64,000 nucleotides of DNA from Cylicocyclus nassatus (GCA_958299035.1 CATQJL010000112.1:65441117-65505116); one strand, 5' to 3'; counted from the stretch's first letter, positions 32,300 through 43,910 are shown. The notes: generated from the sequence alone by a model not told the origin. Translations and numbers: made by a program.

Positions 32300-32447
32300 G
32301 CGCCCAGTTCATCATGAGTTCAAGAACGCGCACCACACTGATTCCACAGGGTACGGCTATTGGCTGCATGGCCGTTGCGTTGAAAAGTCAGACAAAAAAG
32401 ATACGAAATGAAACTTGTTTAGCGCAGTATCGATCACAGATTGGCAC
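32300..32447 (+). CDS. Candidate first coding exon, product unknown
   Basis: An acceptor (TTTTTCGTAG) is followed by 14 bases, then ATG at 32314 and 44 codons (SSRTRTTLIPQGTAIGCMAV..., ending RSQIG), closing at a consensus donor GGCAC|GTAAGA. An acceptor just before an ATG is what a trans-spliced first exon of a nematode gene looks like. No following exon was identified and I do not recognise the protein. Confidence 0.4.
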
Positions 32448-33309
32448 GTAAGAACTTACGTTTTGGCACTAAGAGTCCCACATACGAATAATATCCTTCC
32501 ATAAACATAGCATATCTCAACATTTGCAACCTAAAGGAAACAAGTAGGCAATCAAACAAAGAGGTCATCAAACAAGAAAACGCATGGCCGATATTTTTGT
32601 ATTATAAAAGGAACGCTGTCAAAATTAACTATCCGAATTTCACGAGCACATGACGCACTATTTACTTCTTTAATATAAGCAGCTCTGCCGCATTACTATG
32701 TTTAGCGAAACGGTCGCTCTTTCGCACAACCTTTTTAGATAAGGATATCACGGCAGTAATTTGTCGCTGAATCCTTTGGCGTATTCGGGCTGCTTCAGCT
32801 CAAAGCATCAACATCTCGGTCAGGGAAAGCAATGCAGCATAGTCAGGGTTCGTAATGAAACCGGAAGTTCCGGAACAGCTCTAGCAATTTTCCAACGGTG
32901 CTGGAACTATATCGGAACTGCGTTGATGCGCTGCACCACCTCATGCGGTTTTCACGGAGGGCGATAAATATTTTGGAGAGACTTTAAGCGTTTATTTAAA
33001 GATCCCACTCACTTTACCATCAATCTTCCACCCCGTTTCTCACCGTAATGAGGTAAGTTTCGAACTTGAAGCGGAAATGAAGAATGAAAGGTTAAGGCTT
33101 TACATTCCTAGATATGCCTTTGTGCTTTTTCTTTAGTCCTTCGTTGTTTTCGTACAATCCATTTAGTCGCGCACAACCCCACAACCCACAAGATGTTGGA
33201 TGAGCAAAAATAAAGAAGAGAGAAAAGGTTCATACGACATATCTTTCGGGTACATATACGGACATGTATGAAGGATCAACTTTAATTCTTTATCGCTCCA
33301 CATTTTCAG
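32448..33309. other. No gene resolved
   Basis: A donor-like ATGAG|GTAAGTTT occurs at about 33048, but no matching exon could be fixed. A GGAAGTTCCGGAAC palindrome near 32862 resembles the motif repeated in the MITE at 40519. Confidence 0.25.
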
Positions 33310-33489
33310 CTTTCTTATCACGAGGGGAAACGGCCTAGAAAAAATGGAAAAGCATGGGTTGAAAAAGAAAAAAGGAGCTGACAAATCAATGACCACGTCT
33401 CATTAGGAAACGAGAGAAGATTCTGCAGATTCTGCACTATATTGACTGATGCCCTCTATTAAGACAGATAGCTGTGAGGACCTCGCAGA

Positions 33490-33762
33490 TCATCTTTGAA
33501 TGCAACAAATGACTTCATACGAAAAATTATGAAGAGAACAAAGGAGCGCACAAAGGCATATCTCCCACGAGTACATTGGTGCCCATCCATGGATAAGGAG
33601 CTACACACCATTCATTTTTTGAATTCGTTCCAGCTTCGCTGCTTTCATCATAATTAGAAGAAGCGGATTAGAAAGAGGCAGTACAAGCAATATTATGTAA
33701 AAGAAAAGGGGCTGGCAAATTTCAATAACGAGAACTTTTTGAAGAACTATAAAAATTCATAA
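33490..33762 (+). pseudogene. Basic coding-like frame with one internal stop
   Basis: Ninety codons rich in Lys/Arg run in one frame (SSLNATNDFIRKIMKRTKE..., then KKRIRKRQYKQYYVKEKG...), interrupted by a single TAG at 33655-33657. The TAG can alternatively be the AG of an acceptor (CATAATTAG). A similar basic segment follows a TTTTCAG acceptor at 33310-33381. It could be a decayed transposase or a host pseudogene. Family not recognised. Confidence 0.3.
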
Positions 33763-33816
33763 TTTCGCAGTTTCGAGGTTTGATACACGTCCTATAACAA
33801 GGTAAACGGGTATGGA

Positions 33817-34009
33817 GGGCAAGCGTTAGGCGACAAAACGTGCAAAACGCAAGCAACGTAAATCCCGTAACTTAAAACTATGCACCATTTTTTCATTGGC
33901 GTCGGGTAATGTATCGGCCCCGACCCCCACCCCCCTGTTTTTGGCGGAGGAGACGTTTTGCACGGGGAGTTTTTTGGGGTCCAAAAAATTGGGTTTGTCG
34001 CCTAACGCC
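33817..34009. mobile_element. MITE with GCGTTAGGCGACAAA termini
   Basis: GCGTTAGGCGACAAAACGTG at left faces TTTGTCGCCTAACGC at right, about 190 bp. It contains a G/C-tract interior (CCCCGACCCCCACCCCCC) and no ORF. Confidence 0.65.
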
Positions 34010-34033
34010 CTACACCCAACGGGTATACGGATC

Positions 34034-34255
34034 ATGAAACGTCTTCCTGAAGTAGAACAAGAGTGGTTAACAAAAGCCACGGAGGAAGAACGAAACAGAG
34101 CACGAAAGCACATCTCATGCGGATTTACGGAGCACAAACTGTCGACTACTGGCACAGAAAATATGAAAAGAAAACACATGGCAGAAAACATGGCCCTTTT
34201 CGGCAAATGTGACACACGGCCTTTGTCAACATCTGGGAACACCAAACTGCAATGA
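34034..34255 (+). CDS. 73-residue coding-like ORF, unknown
   Basis: ATG to TGA, MKRLPEVEQEWLTKATEEER..., strongly charged with an N-terminal amphipathic stretch. It starts 25 bases after a MITE, so it may be the downstream part of a gene cut by that insertion. No family recognised. Confidence 0.3.
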   Translation: MKRLPEVEQEWLTKATEEERNRARKHISCGFTEHKLSTTGTENMKRKHMAENMALFGKCDTRPLSTSGNTKLQ

Positions 34256-34439
34256 AACATCTTAAGCATATAAACAAACCATCAAAGATACATAAACGAA
34301 GCGAAAATCTCCAGCACAAAATGTAACAGCGAATAGACATTCAAAGTTTTGAAATTTTTTCAAACTCGATCTAAAAGGGATAATCGACCCGCCGATGTCG
34401 ACTATCAAATTAGTTGTGCGCGATAGCGCCGTTTTCCGG

Positions 34440-34900
34440 AGTCACGGTGGATATACGGTAGGGAGTCAAAATCATGTTTTCGCTGAAACTTGGCTTACTC
34501 GACATGCTAATTACGAAAGTCACACTCTTTTCGCATGATGAGGCCCTTTTATGAAGTTACTGTAGGTTTATGGTGGGGATCGAGAATGACAAATTTGCGT
34601 GAAATTGCGTTTGGTGTTGGGTGTAAACCTCGCCCTACCGTCATGCCTTTCATACAGGCCATGTCACGCGCGACACACTTTGCGGCGGCTTTGCCTAAGC
34701 AAACATAAAGGAAAAAGATTTGCCGCGTGCCTTGCGCCCTCCGTATACCTACAAATCCACACAGGAAAACGTCTTCGTGAGGTAAATCGAGATATCCGTA
34801 ATCAGCATGTCAAATTACCCCCCCCCCCCCGCCCCTGTGCCTATCCTCAGGAAAGTCTACGGTTTTGACCCCCCACCGTATACCCACCTAACCCCAGAAA
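34440..34900. repeat. Fragment of large N1 Helitron interior
   Basis: Shares CGACATGCTAATTACGAA, the TTTGCCTAAGCAAACA-type region and poly-C CCTGTGCC modules with 53280-54180. There are no Helitron termini here, so this is a degenerate internal fragment. Confidence 0.45.
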
Positions 34901-34970
34901 ATGACACTACCGTACAAAACCAGTGATTCTGAGATCAGCTGAGCTGAGCAACCTCCCCCCCCCCCCGGGC

Positions 34971-36452
34971 CAAGTTTTCAGATAGTTGCCGGGGGCAGGC
35001 GGCCATGCGATTATGTTCAGGGGGCCCCGTGAAAATAGTTCGCTGATTTTTTGGGTCTGCTTGCAGATATTTGTAAGAATTTTTGGCGAAATTTTGAACG
35101 AATGCTTGGAGAACAATCGCATCTTTTTCATAGATCAGTACTAGCTGGTTTACCCGGCTCCGCCGTATCCGGACCAAACTTGGCACACATACACTTCGGG
35201 CCCCGGCGGGTGTCACAGTCCACTTTTCGTTATCGATCATGTCGATTTTACCGATTTTTATCGATTATTTTGCAGAGTTTACCTACAGGGCTAGGAGTTG
35301 GCACAGGGGGGGAAGTGAGCATGGGGATTCCGAATACAATATTAGTTTTCAGGATCGTCCATTACTTTTATCGATTTTATCGATTTTTTTGTAAAGTTTG
35401 ACCTGTGGGGCTGGGAGTTTGCACAGGGGGGTAATCGAGCATGCTGATTACGAACACAATATTAGTTTTCAGGATCGTCCATTACTTTTATCGATTTTAT
35501 CGATTTTTTGAACATTTGAGCTAGGGGGCTGGAATTTGGCACAGGGGTGTAATTTAGCATGCTGATCACCCCCCTTGGGGATGATCAGCATGCTCGATTA
35601 CCCCCCTGTGCCAACTCCCAGCCCCCTAGCTCAAACTTTGCAAAAAAATCGATAAAATCGATAATAGTAATCGATAATCCCGAAAACCAATATTGTATCC
35701 GGAATCCCCATGCTCGATTACCCCCCTGTGCGAACTCCCAGCCCCGTAGCTCAAACTTTGCAAAAAAATCGATAAAATCGATAAAAGTAATCGATAATCC
35801 TGAAAACCAATATTGTATTCGGAATCCCCATGCTCGATTACCCCCCTGTGCCAACTCCCAGCCCCGTAGGTGAACTCAGCAAAAAAATCGATAAAAATCG
35901 ATAAAATCGATATCGATCGATGACGAAAAGTAGCCTATGACACCCGCCGGGGCCCGTAGTGTATGTGTGCCAAGTTTGGTCCGGATCGGTTCAGAAATGG
36001 AATTTTCTATTCGGAACATACGTACAGACAGACATACAGACAGACAGACATACAGACAGACAAACAGACATTCAGCTTTATATATAAGATTGGTACTCAC
36101 GGTCCTTTGTGAAGGATCACAGAGCCCTTGAGTACTTTTCGCTGAAAGGAATTACCCCAAACTCGGGTAATTAAACCACCGATGACACCTCTGTCATGTA
36201 GAGTGTTACCTTTGCTCGGCGTACACCCGAAGCTGCTCAGTGTGAGTCCGAGCGCCTGCTGAAAGTTTGGCCAGCGCTCGCTGAAAGAGATTATTTGACG
36301 AGCGCTTGCAGAACATTTTGTATTGCTGCCCGCTAACAGAACACGGAAGTACCGCTCGCAAAGCCGCGGCCGCGCCTAAAATTTTGCTGACCGCTTGCAG
36401 AAAAGCGCGATTTTGCGGACCGCCTGCCCCCGGCGATTATCTGAGTTTTAGC
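34971..36452. mobile_element. TIR element family F, copy 1, interrupted by a Helitron
   Basis: Ends CAGATAGTTGCCGGGGGCAG and CTGCCCCCGGCGATTATCTG are inverted repeats. The interior (AACAATCGCATCTTTTTCAT, CTGCTTGCAGATATTTG, CGAGCGCTTGCAGAACATTTTG) matches copy 2 at 55780-57090. Removing the Helitron at 35141-36089 leaves about 530 bp. No coding capacity. Confidence 0.7.
35141..36089 (-). mobile_element. Non-autonomous Helitron, family N1, near-palindromic
   Basis: TCTTATATATAAAGCTGAAT at 36089 (minus) to GGCGGAGCCGGGTAAACCAGCTAG at 35141, inserted between A and T. Interior 120-bp-type modules switch orientation around TGATCACCCCCCTTGGGGATGATCA at about 35561-35586, the same axis as in the copy at 18612. 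Confidence 0.88.
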
Positions 36453-36489
36453 AAAATCCATGATGAAAAATTCTTGGGACTCGAACAGC

Positions 36490-36660
36490 CATAGCACCGT
36501 TTGACCGCCCTATCGTATACCTATCATAGCTCCACCGAATGACTTTTTTGTGAGATGGAGTGTTATATTGGTCAGCATGTTAAATAACCTCCACAGACCG
36601 ACTTATAGCGAAACTCACGACTTTGAAATTTTGGGGCCCGGATACTGGAGATGGTGAAGA
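36490..36660. repeat. Fragment of N1 Helitron interior
   Basis: GGTCAGCATGTTAAATAACC and AATTTTGGGGCCCGGATA match modules at 12880 and 52890-52910. There are no termini. The following 36661-37554 shows no gene, apart from a family-X-like terminus near 36993-37022 (TTGCCGGGACGCTGCCTTTAA). Confidence 0.45.
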
Positions 36661-37554
36661 AGTCAGGTAAGATTCATAAAAAAGCTTTTGGTGACAGCGA
36701 CACGGTACTACAAGGATGAAGAGAACGGAGTAGAGTCGAAACAAGACCGCGACATTATGTCAGCTGAAATAACACTGGAGAAATACAGCTCCGTTGGGCT
36801 CCGGTGCTGCTGTAGTGGTAGATATCGCGCTCTAATCGAAATCGTGAGTGTGCGTGATATATAACAGCTTCCGCGCTTGAAGTGCAATTTCTTCGCTCTC
36901 GGCGCACGCGCGCTGCCTAATCTCCTGGGTAACCATGGCCGATGATGGATGGTGTGCCTTATACTTTAACATCGCCACAAAAACCCGGCATCCATCTTTT
37001 TGCCGGGACGCTGCCTTTAAGGAGGGGCGGAAGTGAATTGCATACCTCACTTTTATCCTTGCAATGCATTACTGCACTTATCACCGGGTTTCGAACAAAA
37101 CTCATCAGTCAAAATATTTATTTCAACTCTACTTGTCACACTCGCACTTTGTGAGGCAAAAGGGGCATCACCATGCATCGAGAGCAGTAGCTGACCATTT
37201 TTGTTACTCCTCTTGCATTACAGTCGGAAAATAATAGTGCGCCTTGTATTTGTGAAACTTTTCACATCCAAAGTTTTTTGTTTTGTTCTCATATCCATAA
37301 CTTTGTCGATATGTAGGAATTCCAGAGACGATTTGTGTTAGAAAGTGAAGCTTGTGCTCATCAAACGCGTGTTTAGTGTTTACAACGTTTACAAAGTTAC
37401 CGATTTCTTACAAAAGAATTCATCGAATCTAAATTCGAAAACTTCTGTATTTTGATATTCCTGAATTGAGTCGTGATGCAGTAGAACAAGTTGCAAGAAC
37501 TTATGCATGTAAGCTGTTTTTCTGAAGACGAGAGTTCTAAAACCGCGTCTTTAG

Positions 37555-38037
37555 CAGTCTATGGGACAAGCGAATTTCAGTCCTTTTTCTGCGGTTCTGA
37601 AACCGCAGCAAAAAAGAATGAAATTGTGTAATCGCATAGAGGCTATTTTTTACCAGACTATTATCGAAAATTAAGACTCAAAGGCAGTGTCTCGGCAGAA
37701 TTTGTCTTCCAGTTTTTCACCTTTTCGGAGCCTTTTCTCCATGAGGAATCCATATCTGGGCTTTTCAGCGCAAGCAAAGGTAAAATGAACTTTTTCCGAG
37801 GCTTTCCAGGTCCGCATTCAGTGGAGAACATGTGTAAGTGGGCGGAACCCGGAACGAGGGAAGCGGGACGCGAAAAACCTGCGTATCTTCCTGAATGCGG
37901 ACCTGGAAAGCTCCGGAAAATGCTAGTTTTTTTCCCATTTTCATGCGTTGAAATAAATATGGATTCCTTATGGCGAGAAAGCTTTGAAAAGGTGAGAAGG
38001 TGGAGAACGAAATTCTGCCGAGACACTGCACGATCTT
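37555..38037 (+). repeat. Palindromic repeat, family X, copy 2
   Basis: AAGGCAGTGTCTCGGCAGAAT at 37681 mirrors ATTCTGCCGAGACACTGC at 38010. The about 120 bp before it (CTGCGGTTCTGAAACCGCAG hairpin) is shared with the other copies. Non-coding. Confidence 0.65.
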
Positions 38038-38309
38038 CCCGATGCTAAACACCCAGAGCTGGATAGGAAAATGAGGGCGGCCAGTTTGGACCGCCTCCGC
38101 GAACCGCTGGTCCTGGAACGACATGCAACAACATTGCAAAAGGAATGTTGGCCGCGAGCGACGACTTAAAGTGGCAGCCTTCGTTCCCCTACCTCCCAGA
38201 GCTTTCTTTGAACTTTGATTTTTCAACTTGGTAAGGACGCTTGCTGCAAAGTCACAGTACTAAGAAAACAAATATTTCATGAGCAGCAGATTGGATATCC
38301 TTGAAGTAT

Positions 38310-39028
38310 ACGAATTCCAATCTTTTTCCTGCGGTTCTGAAACGCAGCAAAAAAGACTGAAATTGTGTCTTGCATAAAGGTTTTTGACAGGCTATTTTCA
38401 AAAATCAAGAATTGAAGCCAGTGTTTTGATAGAATTTCGCCGTTCAGATTTTTATCTTTTTGGAAGCCTTGTCGCCATGAGGAACCCATATCTGGGCTTT
38501 CAAGCGCATGGAAATGGCGAAAATGAGTTTATTTTCGATGCTTTCCAAGTCTGCATTCAGTGTAAATAGGGCGTAGGTCTTCCGCACCCAACCTAACTTG
38601 TTTCGGACTCCGCCCACTTACCCTCGATTTCGGCCATGTGTCTTCCCTCACCATGACGTGAATTACGTGGATTGGTGAGCGCCGTCTCGCTTCGGGCTTG
38701 CGTCAGTTGCGGGCACCTCATTTGGCGTGACGTGACGTGACTTTCCCACGTTGTTCTTGTTGCCACATTACGCCAAAGATGCGCACGCCACCTGCTGCAA
38801 GTTTGAAGCAAGGTGGTCCCTCATCAATCCATGTAATCCACGTCATGTCCAGGAAAGACATATCAAATGATATTGTGTGCACACATATTTTCCACTGAAT
38901 GAGGACGTTTCGAAAAAAACTTATTTTTGCCATTTTCATGCGCTAAAACCACAGATATATACTTCATGGCGAGAAAGCTTCGAAAAGGTGAAAAACTGAA
39001 AAGCGTATTGCCGGGACATTGCCTTTAA
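38310..39028 (+). repeat. Palindromic repeat, family X, copy 3
   Basis: Same leading hairpin flank (CTGCGGTTCTGAAACGCAGC), left terminus AAGCCAGTGTTTTGATAGAA and right terminus TTGCCGGGACATTGCCTTTAA. The arms contain the CCGTCTCGCTTCGGGCTTGCG sequence also present in copy 1. It lies just downstream (minus sense) of the candidate exon at 39076. Confidence 0.65.
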
Positions 39029-39075
39029 GTGTGCTTTAGAAGTTTCTTAATCGTCACGTCAAAGAAACGACTTAC

Positions 39076-39393
39076 TCTTTAGAGGAGAAATTCCGTGATA
39101 GCATTACGTCTACAACTCGTAGGGGTCTTCCACCTTCAAGAATAAAAACATCCCTGAATTGTATAGAAGATTGTATCAGAGAAATGTTGTCTGCCGCTTT
39201 AGAATCAATAACTTTATGGTTCTCATATGATATATCGACAGTTTGAGACCCGTTTAAATGATAACTATTGACGCAAGAAGACCTTCGTCGCCCATGTGGC
39301 TGGGTGCGAGAAGACACTAGTGCTATCCCTTCCGTTGAAGCGGCGCTTATTTTTTTGCTGCTGGGACTCACACATGCGAGTCCAAATGTTTGC
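39076..39393 (-). CDS. Candidate exon, product unknown
   Basis: About 100 open minus-strand codons (...NGSQTVDISYENHKVIDSKA..., then FRDVFILEGGRPLRVVDVML) end at a perfect donor, AAAGA|GTAAGT. The acceptor side is unclear; TCCCAG near 39365 is possible. The family is not recognised. The donor would send the transcript into the family-X repeats, which would then be intronic. Confidence 0.4.
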
Positions 39394-39549
39394 TCACACT
39401 TACCAGCTACTTACCACTTAGCAACTTTGTCAATGATCTTAGTGTTGGAAACGTTCACTGCTTTGCTGCGTGGTTGAAGCGTGCACTAATATAATCTGAA
39501 GGCACCTGCATTCACTATTGTTTTTTCACAAGCTTCTCATAATTTTCAG

Positions 39550-39786
39550 GATCAAAAATGTGTGGCAGAGAAAAAAACTGTGGCAAAAATCCCCAACCCC
39601 ATACATCATACTCTAGCACAGCGTAATGCATACCTTCCTGGTATGCGAGATTATCAACAACCGCGCCTTAATCAGGCGGCACTTGTAACAAATAATAACA
39701 GTCCAAATGACACTATTAGTACTGTAAACAGTGCTGACAACTTATGGCTTCACCCTCACACTTCAACTAACTGTCAGGCGATTTAA
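39550..39786 (+). CDS. Candidate terminal exon with polyA signal, product unknown
   Basis: Acceptor ATAATTTTCAG, then 78 open codons ending TAA. An AATAAA follows at 39893-39898, about 107 bases past the stop. The protein end is polar and Asn/Gln-rich (MRDYQQPRLNQAALVTNNNS, then TISTVNSADNLWLHPHTSTN), like a disordered cytoplasmic tail. No upstream plus-strand exon was identified. Confidence 0.5.
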   Translation, partial: DQKCVAEKKTVAKIPNPIHHTLAQRNAYLPGMRDYQQPRLNQAALVTNNNSPNDTISTVNSADNLWLHPHTSTNCQAI

Positions 39787-39892
39787 GCCTTCTAGTTATT
39801 TATGTCATAATCACAGAAGTCGACCCTGCGGTGGTCATGGGATTCCATTCGAAAAAGTGGACGCCATGACCTTGCGAAACCATATTTTAAAC

Positions 39893-39898
39893 AATAAA
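39893..39898 (+). terminator. Polyadenylation signal AATAAA
   Basis: Canonical hexamer about 107 bases after the stop of the candidate terminal exon, on the same strand. Confidence 0.45.
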
Positions 39899-40518
39899 AG
39901 AAAGAATTCCTCCTGGGAAGTTGGAATATTTATGCACTGTGGAAGATCTCAGCTCTCTGTATTCTCCATCCTCAGCGGATTTTTGAGGGATAAATGAATT
40001 CCTGATTTAACGTAGCAGACTGGCCCAAGTAATCAAAAAGCTAGATTGTAGTTTCTACCCTGATACTTCTTTTGAGCATGGAGTACGATAGTAGACGGAT
40101 GTGGAATACTCAGTTGATGCAAATGAATATTGCGTAGTTGTTGCGTTTTTGAGCATAATAGGTTGTACTGGAACTTCTGACCCTTGATTGACTTCTCGAT
40201 TTCCTATTGTGATTTACAAGCAGGAATCGCGGGGAAGGCGAACACCTCTGCTTTACCACCGTTGCAATTGATGATGTAGTTCGATTGCGTTATTGATGAC
40301 AGGAATGCCAAAACCATATTAGACAAAAACGGCTTATTATTTGCAACGGTCAAGCTTCGTTTTCGTTCAGAAGCGGTTTTCTGGTTCCAGAGCGCTTCAA
40401 ACTTTCGCAAGAAGGTACCCTTTTTTGGAGGGGGGGGGGGCTACGGTGTGCAATTGATTTTGTAGATGGTACGGTGTGTTTACGTTTTTCGACAAGTGAA
40501 AGTAGACTACTTTTATCT
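39899..40518. other. No gene recognised
   Basis: No supported exon; a G-run at 40427-40440 is noted. Confidence 0.3.
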
Positions 40519-40889
40519 CAGACAAATCACCGGAACTTCCGCAGAACCTTCTTCATAATCCTGCGGAAATTCCGAAAAATGCCAGGAAGACGAAGCCCGC
40601 CAGAACTTCCGCAGGACTTTGAATGTGCTGTCTTGTGATGTTGCCTCGCCATCGACTAGAGTGCATTATCGAACATGTCAGCCGTAGCGTATAGAATAGG
40701 AAATGGGTCTCACAGTCAATAGAGTGAGGTTCAAATCTCGTTTCGGTGTCCTCTTTTGCTGTTGTAATTGGCGTTCTCCGAAACTTCCACAGAACCTCAT
40801 TTCACTTCCGCAGCACGTTTACACAACCTCCGCAGGTGACCCGGCGGAACTTCCGCGAGCGCTTTGCGGAAGTTCCGGTCATTTGTCTG
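40519..40889. mobile_element. MITE with CAGACAAAT ends and repeated GGAACTTCCGC motif
   Basis: CAGACAAATCACCGGAACTT faces AAGTTCCGGTCATTTGTCTG. The motif GGAACTTCCGC, or close variants, occurs about eight times inside in both orientations. CAG...CTG ends and clustered subterminal motifs suggest hAT, but no 8-bp duplication is visible. A B-box-like GAGGTTCAAATCTC lies at about 40727-40740. Confidence 0.6.
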
Positions 40890-41990
40890 GGATTAGACGA
40901 AAACTAGCGAAACAAACCAAAACCTTCCCTGGCAATCCACTCCCGTGTTGATCAATCGCCCATTTTGCTATGCGAGCAGATTGCGAGCAACTACGCTTGG
41001 CCTACGTTGTGGAGCTTGTTTCTTACGAGCCGTTTTTTCTAACTATACATTGAAACCGTTGCTCAGTAGAATGTCTTTATGCTCTGCAGTATGGCAACAC
41101 TGACTCCATCTGAGACAAAAGTAAAGCATGACGCTGTTTTGATCTTAGGCATTGTTGTATATACGGCATGGTTTTCCAGTGAGCATGATGTACTCAATAT
41201 TCTTCTTTCCGATGCTCAAATCGACATTTCGCAACCCTCCCCTTCCTCATCCCCCTTATATTCGCTTACAGACTTGTGCTGCTGATATGATCATATATAG
41301 GATAAAAGCCTGCTCGGACACCGCCATGGGCACTCCTGATGGCCGGTAGCTGTGCGAATGAGTTTGTTTTTAGAGCTGCTTCAAGAACTGTTCAACAATC
41401 ACTTTAAAGTAAAGGAGTGCAACAGAAGCAAGCAACAGCCTGTTCATGCATGAACTTTGTGTGCTGCCACCGCTAATTGAGTAGTCAGAATCAGTCGTCA
41501 ACTTTGGACAGGTGGAGGTTATCGTACAGAAAGAGCAACCAGTACATAGGAAGTCTTGACAACACGGTTTCCTCAATTTTATTTGCGAAGCATATTGCAG
41601 GAACTGAAGCACGCCATTATGCCATTGCTGATTCCTCAATTACGCAAAGTCGGTGCCTTATCGTTTGGAGATTGCAACTAAGCATTATCCAACCACAACT
41701 ACATCCTCCTATCTGCGTGTTCAACGTGCAGCCGTATTTGTTATTCTCTGATTACTTGTGTTCTCCTCGTGTTCTATTTCCACCAGTTTCTTTCTTAGTC
41801 TTCAACTTGGCTTCCTCCTATCTCAGACCAATCCCTCTCTTGCTGTCTCGGGGTTCTTGTTTTTTTGCTGATTTCAACCTCAGCTAGAGAGGTTATCATT
41901 GTACACGCCGTTTCGTTAGTGAATATTGTAGATCATACAATATCTTCTCGTGTACGGTCACAAAAAGTCTAGGGATCAAAGGGTCATCGC
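40890..41990. other. No gene recognised
   Basis: Several open frames, none with splice or family support. The CR1-like element begins around 42000. Confidence 0.3.
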
Positions 41991-41999
41991 AAGTTCCGC

Positions 42000-43910
42000 C
42001 ATCTGCACAAGAGGGTGAGACCAACAATGAGACAGGGACCAGGGGATCATTTTAATGGGATGTTGGTGCAGAATTTGACTGCGTCGATTTCTGCACTAAA
42101 GAGGGATCCCACTGTTTAGAAAATGCTCTGCGCGTTATCTGGAAAAAAATCTGCAGAGCCCCTCGAGACACTGGAGGCGAGGAAACGCTCTCGAAGCTTA
42201 GTGATAAGCGGTGCAGGAACCTCCGCACAGGTTGCGCTTATCTCAGCGTCGGGCGTATCCTCAAGAAAAGGTTCGAGATGTGCTTGACGCTGTAGATGTT
42301 GATTCATCCCTTCGGAGGTTTTCTGGGTGGGGAAAAAAAGAGGGATTCATTACCGCTTCTTAAGGGTCGTATTGCCGTCCAGTTTTTTGATTGGAGGAGA
42401 ACGCTGGCTAAGGCTCGCTTCTTCCTTCGTGCTCCAAACGTGTACATACGGAAAAACATAACGGAGAACGAGCGTAAGCGTGAGTATGAGCTAAGAATGG
42501 TGGCACGCGAGAGGAACAATAATACTACCTGCAAAGAGTGGTTTATATAGGTCATTTAGTGCGCACATCTGAGCTGAATAGTGCAAGGTCGGAAAACGCA
42601 TGGCTCCGCATAGTACTCAAGATAGAGCCAAGGTCTGCCTTTTGAATGCTAGAAAATTGCTGAAGAGATCCCTTAATTTGTAGTCGTTCTTAACTCTTTG
42701 AAAACCTGATCTTATTGTAACCGAAACCTGTTAACGGATAAAGTTAGTGATAGTGAAATTGTAGGAAAACTACCGTATTTTGTCTCACGGTCAGAAAGAC
42801 ATAAGCGTTGAGGGCGGCGGTTTCGAAGAGCACTCTTTTGATTGAATCTACTTTTCTGACAGTAGTACAATGCCGAACATTCTTGGCATCAGTGTATTCA
42901 GTATATCTGCCCTGATGAGCCTACTTTTGCGATCTCTTACACTTTGCCGGTCTTTCAACAGTGCTTTGTTAGCAATGAACACCTTATCGAACTGACGTGC
43001 CGTCATACAAACCATATAAACATACTGTCGTTTTGGGCGACTCTGATTTACAAATAAACTGGACCAGGACATTATCTTTGAATAAGATTTACCCTACATT
43101 TTTTGATATTCCAATGATTCGAACTTGACGCAATACGTTACGGAGGCAGCTCAACAATAGCATGTTCTGGATCTTGTTTCCAACAGCCCTATCATTTCCG
43201 GTAATCGCACTACGCCTTTCCTTGCAACCTCAGGTCATAAAGTAGTTATCAATGCCCACCTTTCCGCTCAACTGGTTGAATATATTTGACCAATATGAAT
43301 CAGCTGACGATGTTTATTACAATTTTGCCTAGTACTTTATGATGCCTTGTCCATAAATGAGCCTTTCAAGACTGCTGTCCAGCCTCAATTGCAAAATCAA
43401 GCATATTCGAAACCTTCTTGCACAGAAGGAACGGATATTCTGTTCTTTGGCGGCAGGTCCACTATCTAGCCCCATGTACAATAAAAGTGTGCCAAGATGT
43501 TGAGTTTCACCTGAAATTTTTTTTGTCGAATTATGAACAAAAATTAGCTGCGAAGACCTCATCCAGGTTTTTCTTTTAATACATTAATAGCAAAATCAAA
43601 CGTAACCGTCGTTTGCCGTCTATAGCCGATCAAATGGATTAAAAATATGAACGGACAATGAGAAGACTAATGCTCTAGCATCTTTGTTTGCCATTCAACG
43701 AGTTCTAAAGTCACTGAAATAAAATTTGTTGCTTCTACTTTCGCTTATCGCCATTGCCTTTCGAATGTTTACTTCACCTTCTATAATGCTCTAAAATTTC
43801 TGGCTAAGCTCAGACCTTCCTTTACTGAGGTCTATGATGGAATACCGCAAATTCTTCTTAGAAAATGCGCTTCACCTTTCTGCGCCCCACTCGCTCATAT
43901 ATTCAATATA
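42000..43910 (+). pseudogene. CR1/jockey-like non-LTR retrotransposon, 5' part (ORF1 end, endonuclease, RT start), decayed
   Basis: 42296-42550 reads ...NVYIRKNITENERKREYELR..., typical of the C-terminus of ORF1 in CR1-like elements. Scattered over three frames follow endonuclease signatures (CLLNARKLL at about 42640, a KPDLIV..TET-like stretch at about 42705, VLDLVSNSPI at about 43170, ATSGHKVV at about 43225). The usual SDH triad motif has become SGH. At about 43790-43910 the start of RT appears (LRPSFTEVYDGIPQILLRKC, then APLAHIFNI). It is cut there by a MITE and resumes at about 48470. Confidence 0.7.

Noticed and set aside
34820..34840. Poly-C tracts (also 19647, 34960, 47220, 54150) as functional i-motif or origin sites
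   Set aside because: They occur at the same module position in Helitron interiors and vary in length like ordinary homopolymer slippage.
35559..35873. Proline/cysteine repeat ORF and its antisense partner
   Set aside because: Same Helitron modules in inverse orientation; no independent coding evidence.
40683..40757. tRNA gene suggested by GAGGTTCAAATCTC
   Set aside because: No convincing A box or cloverleaf, and it lies inside a MITE.
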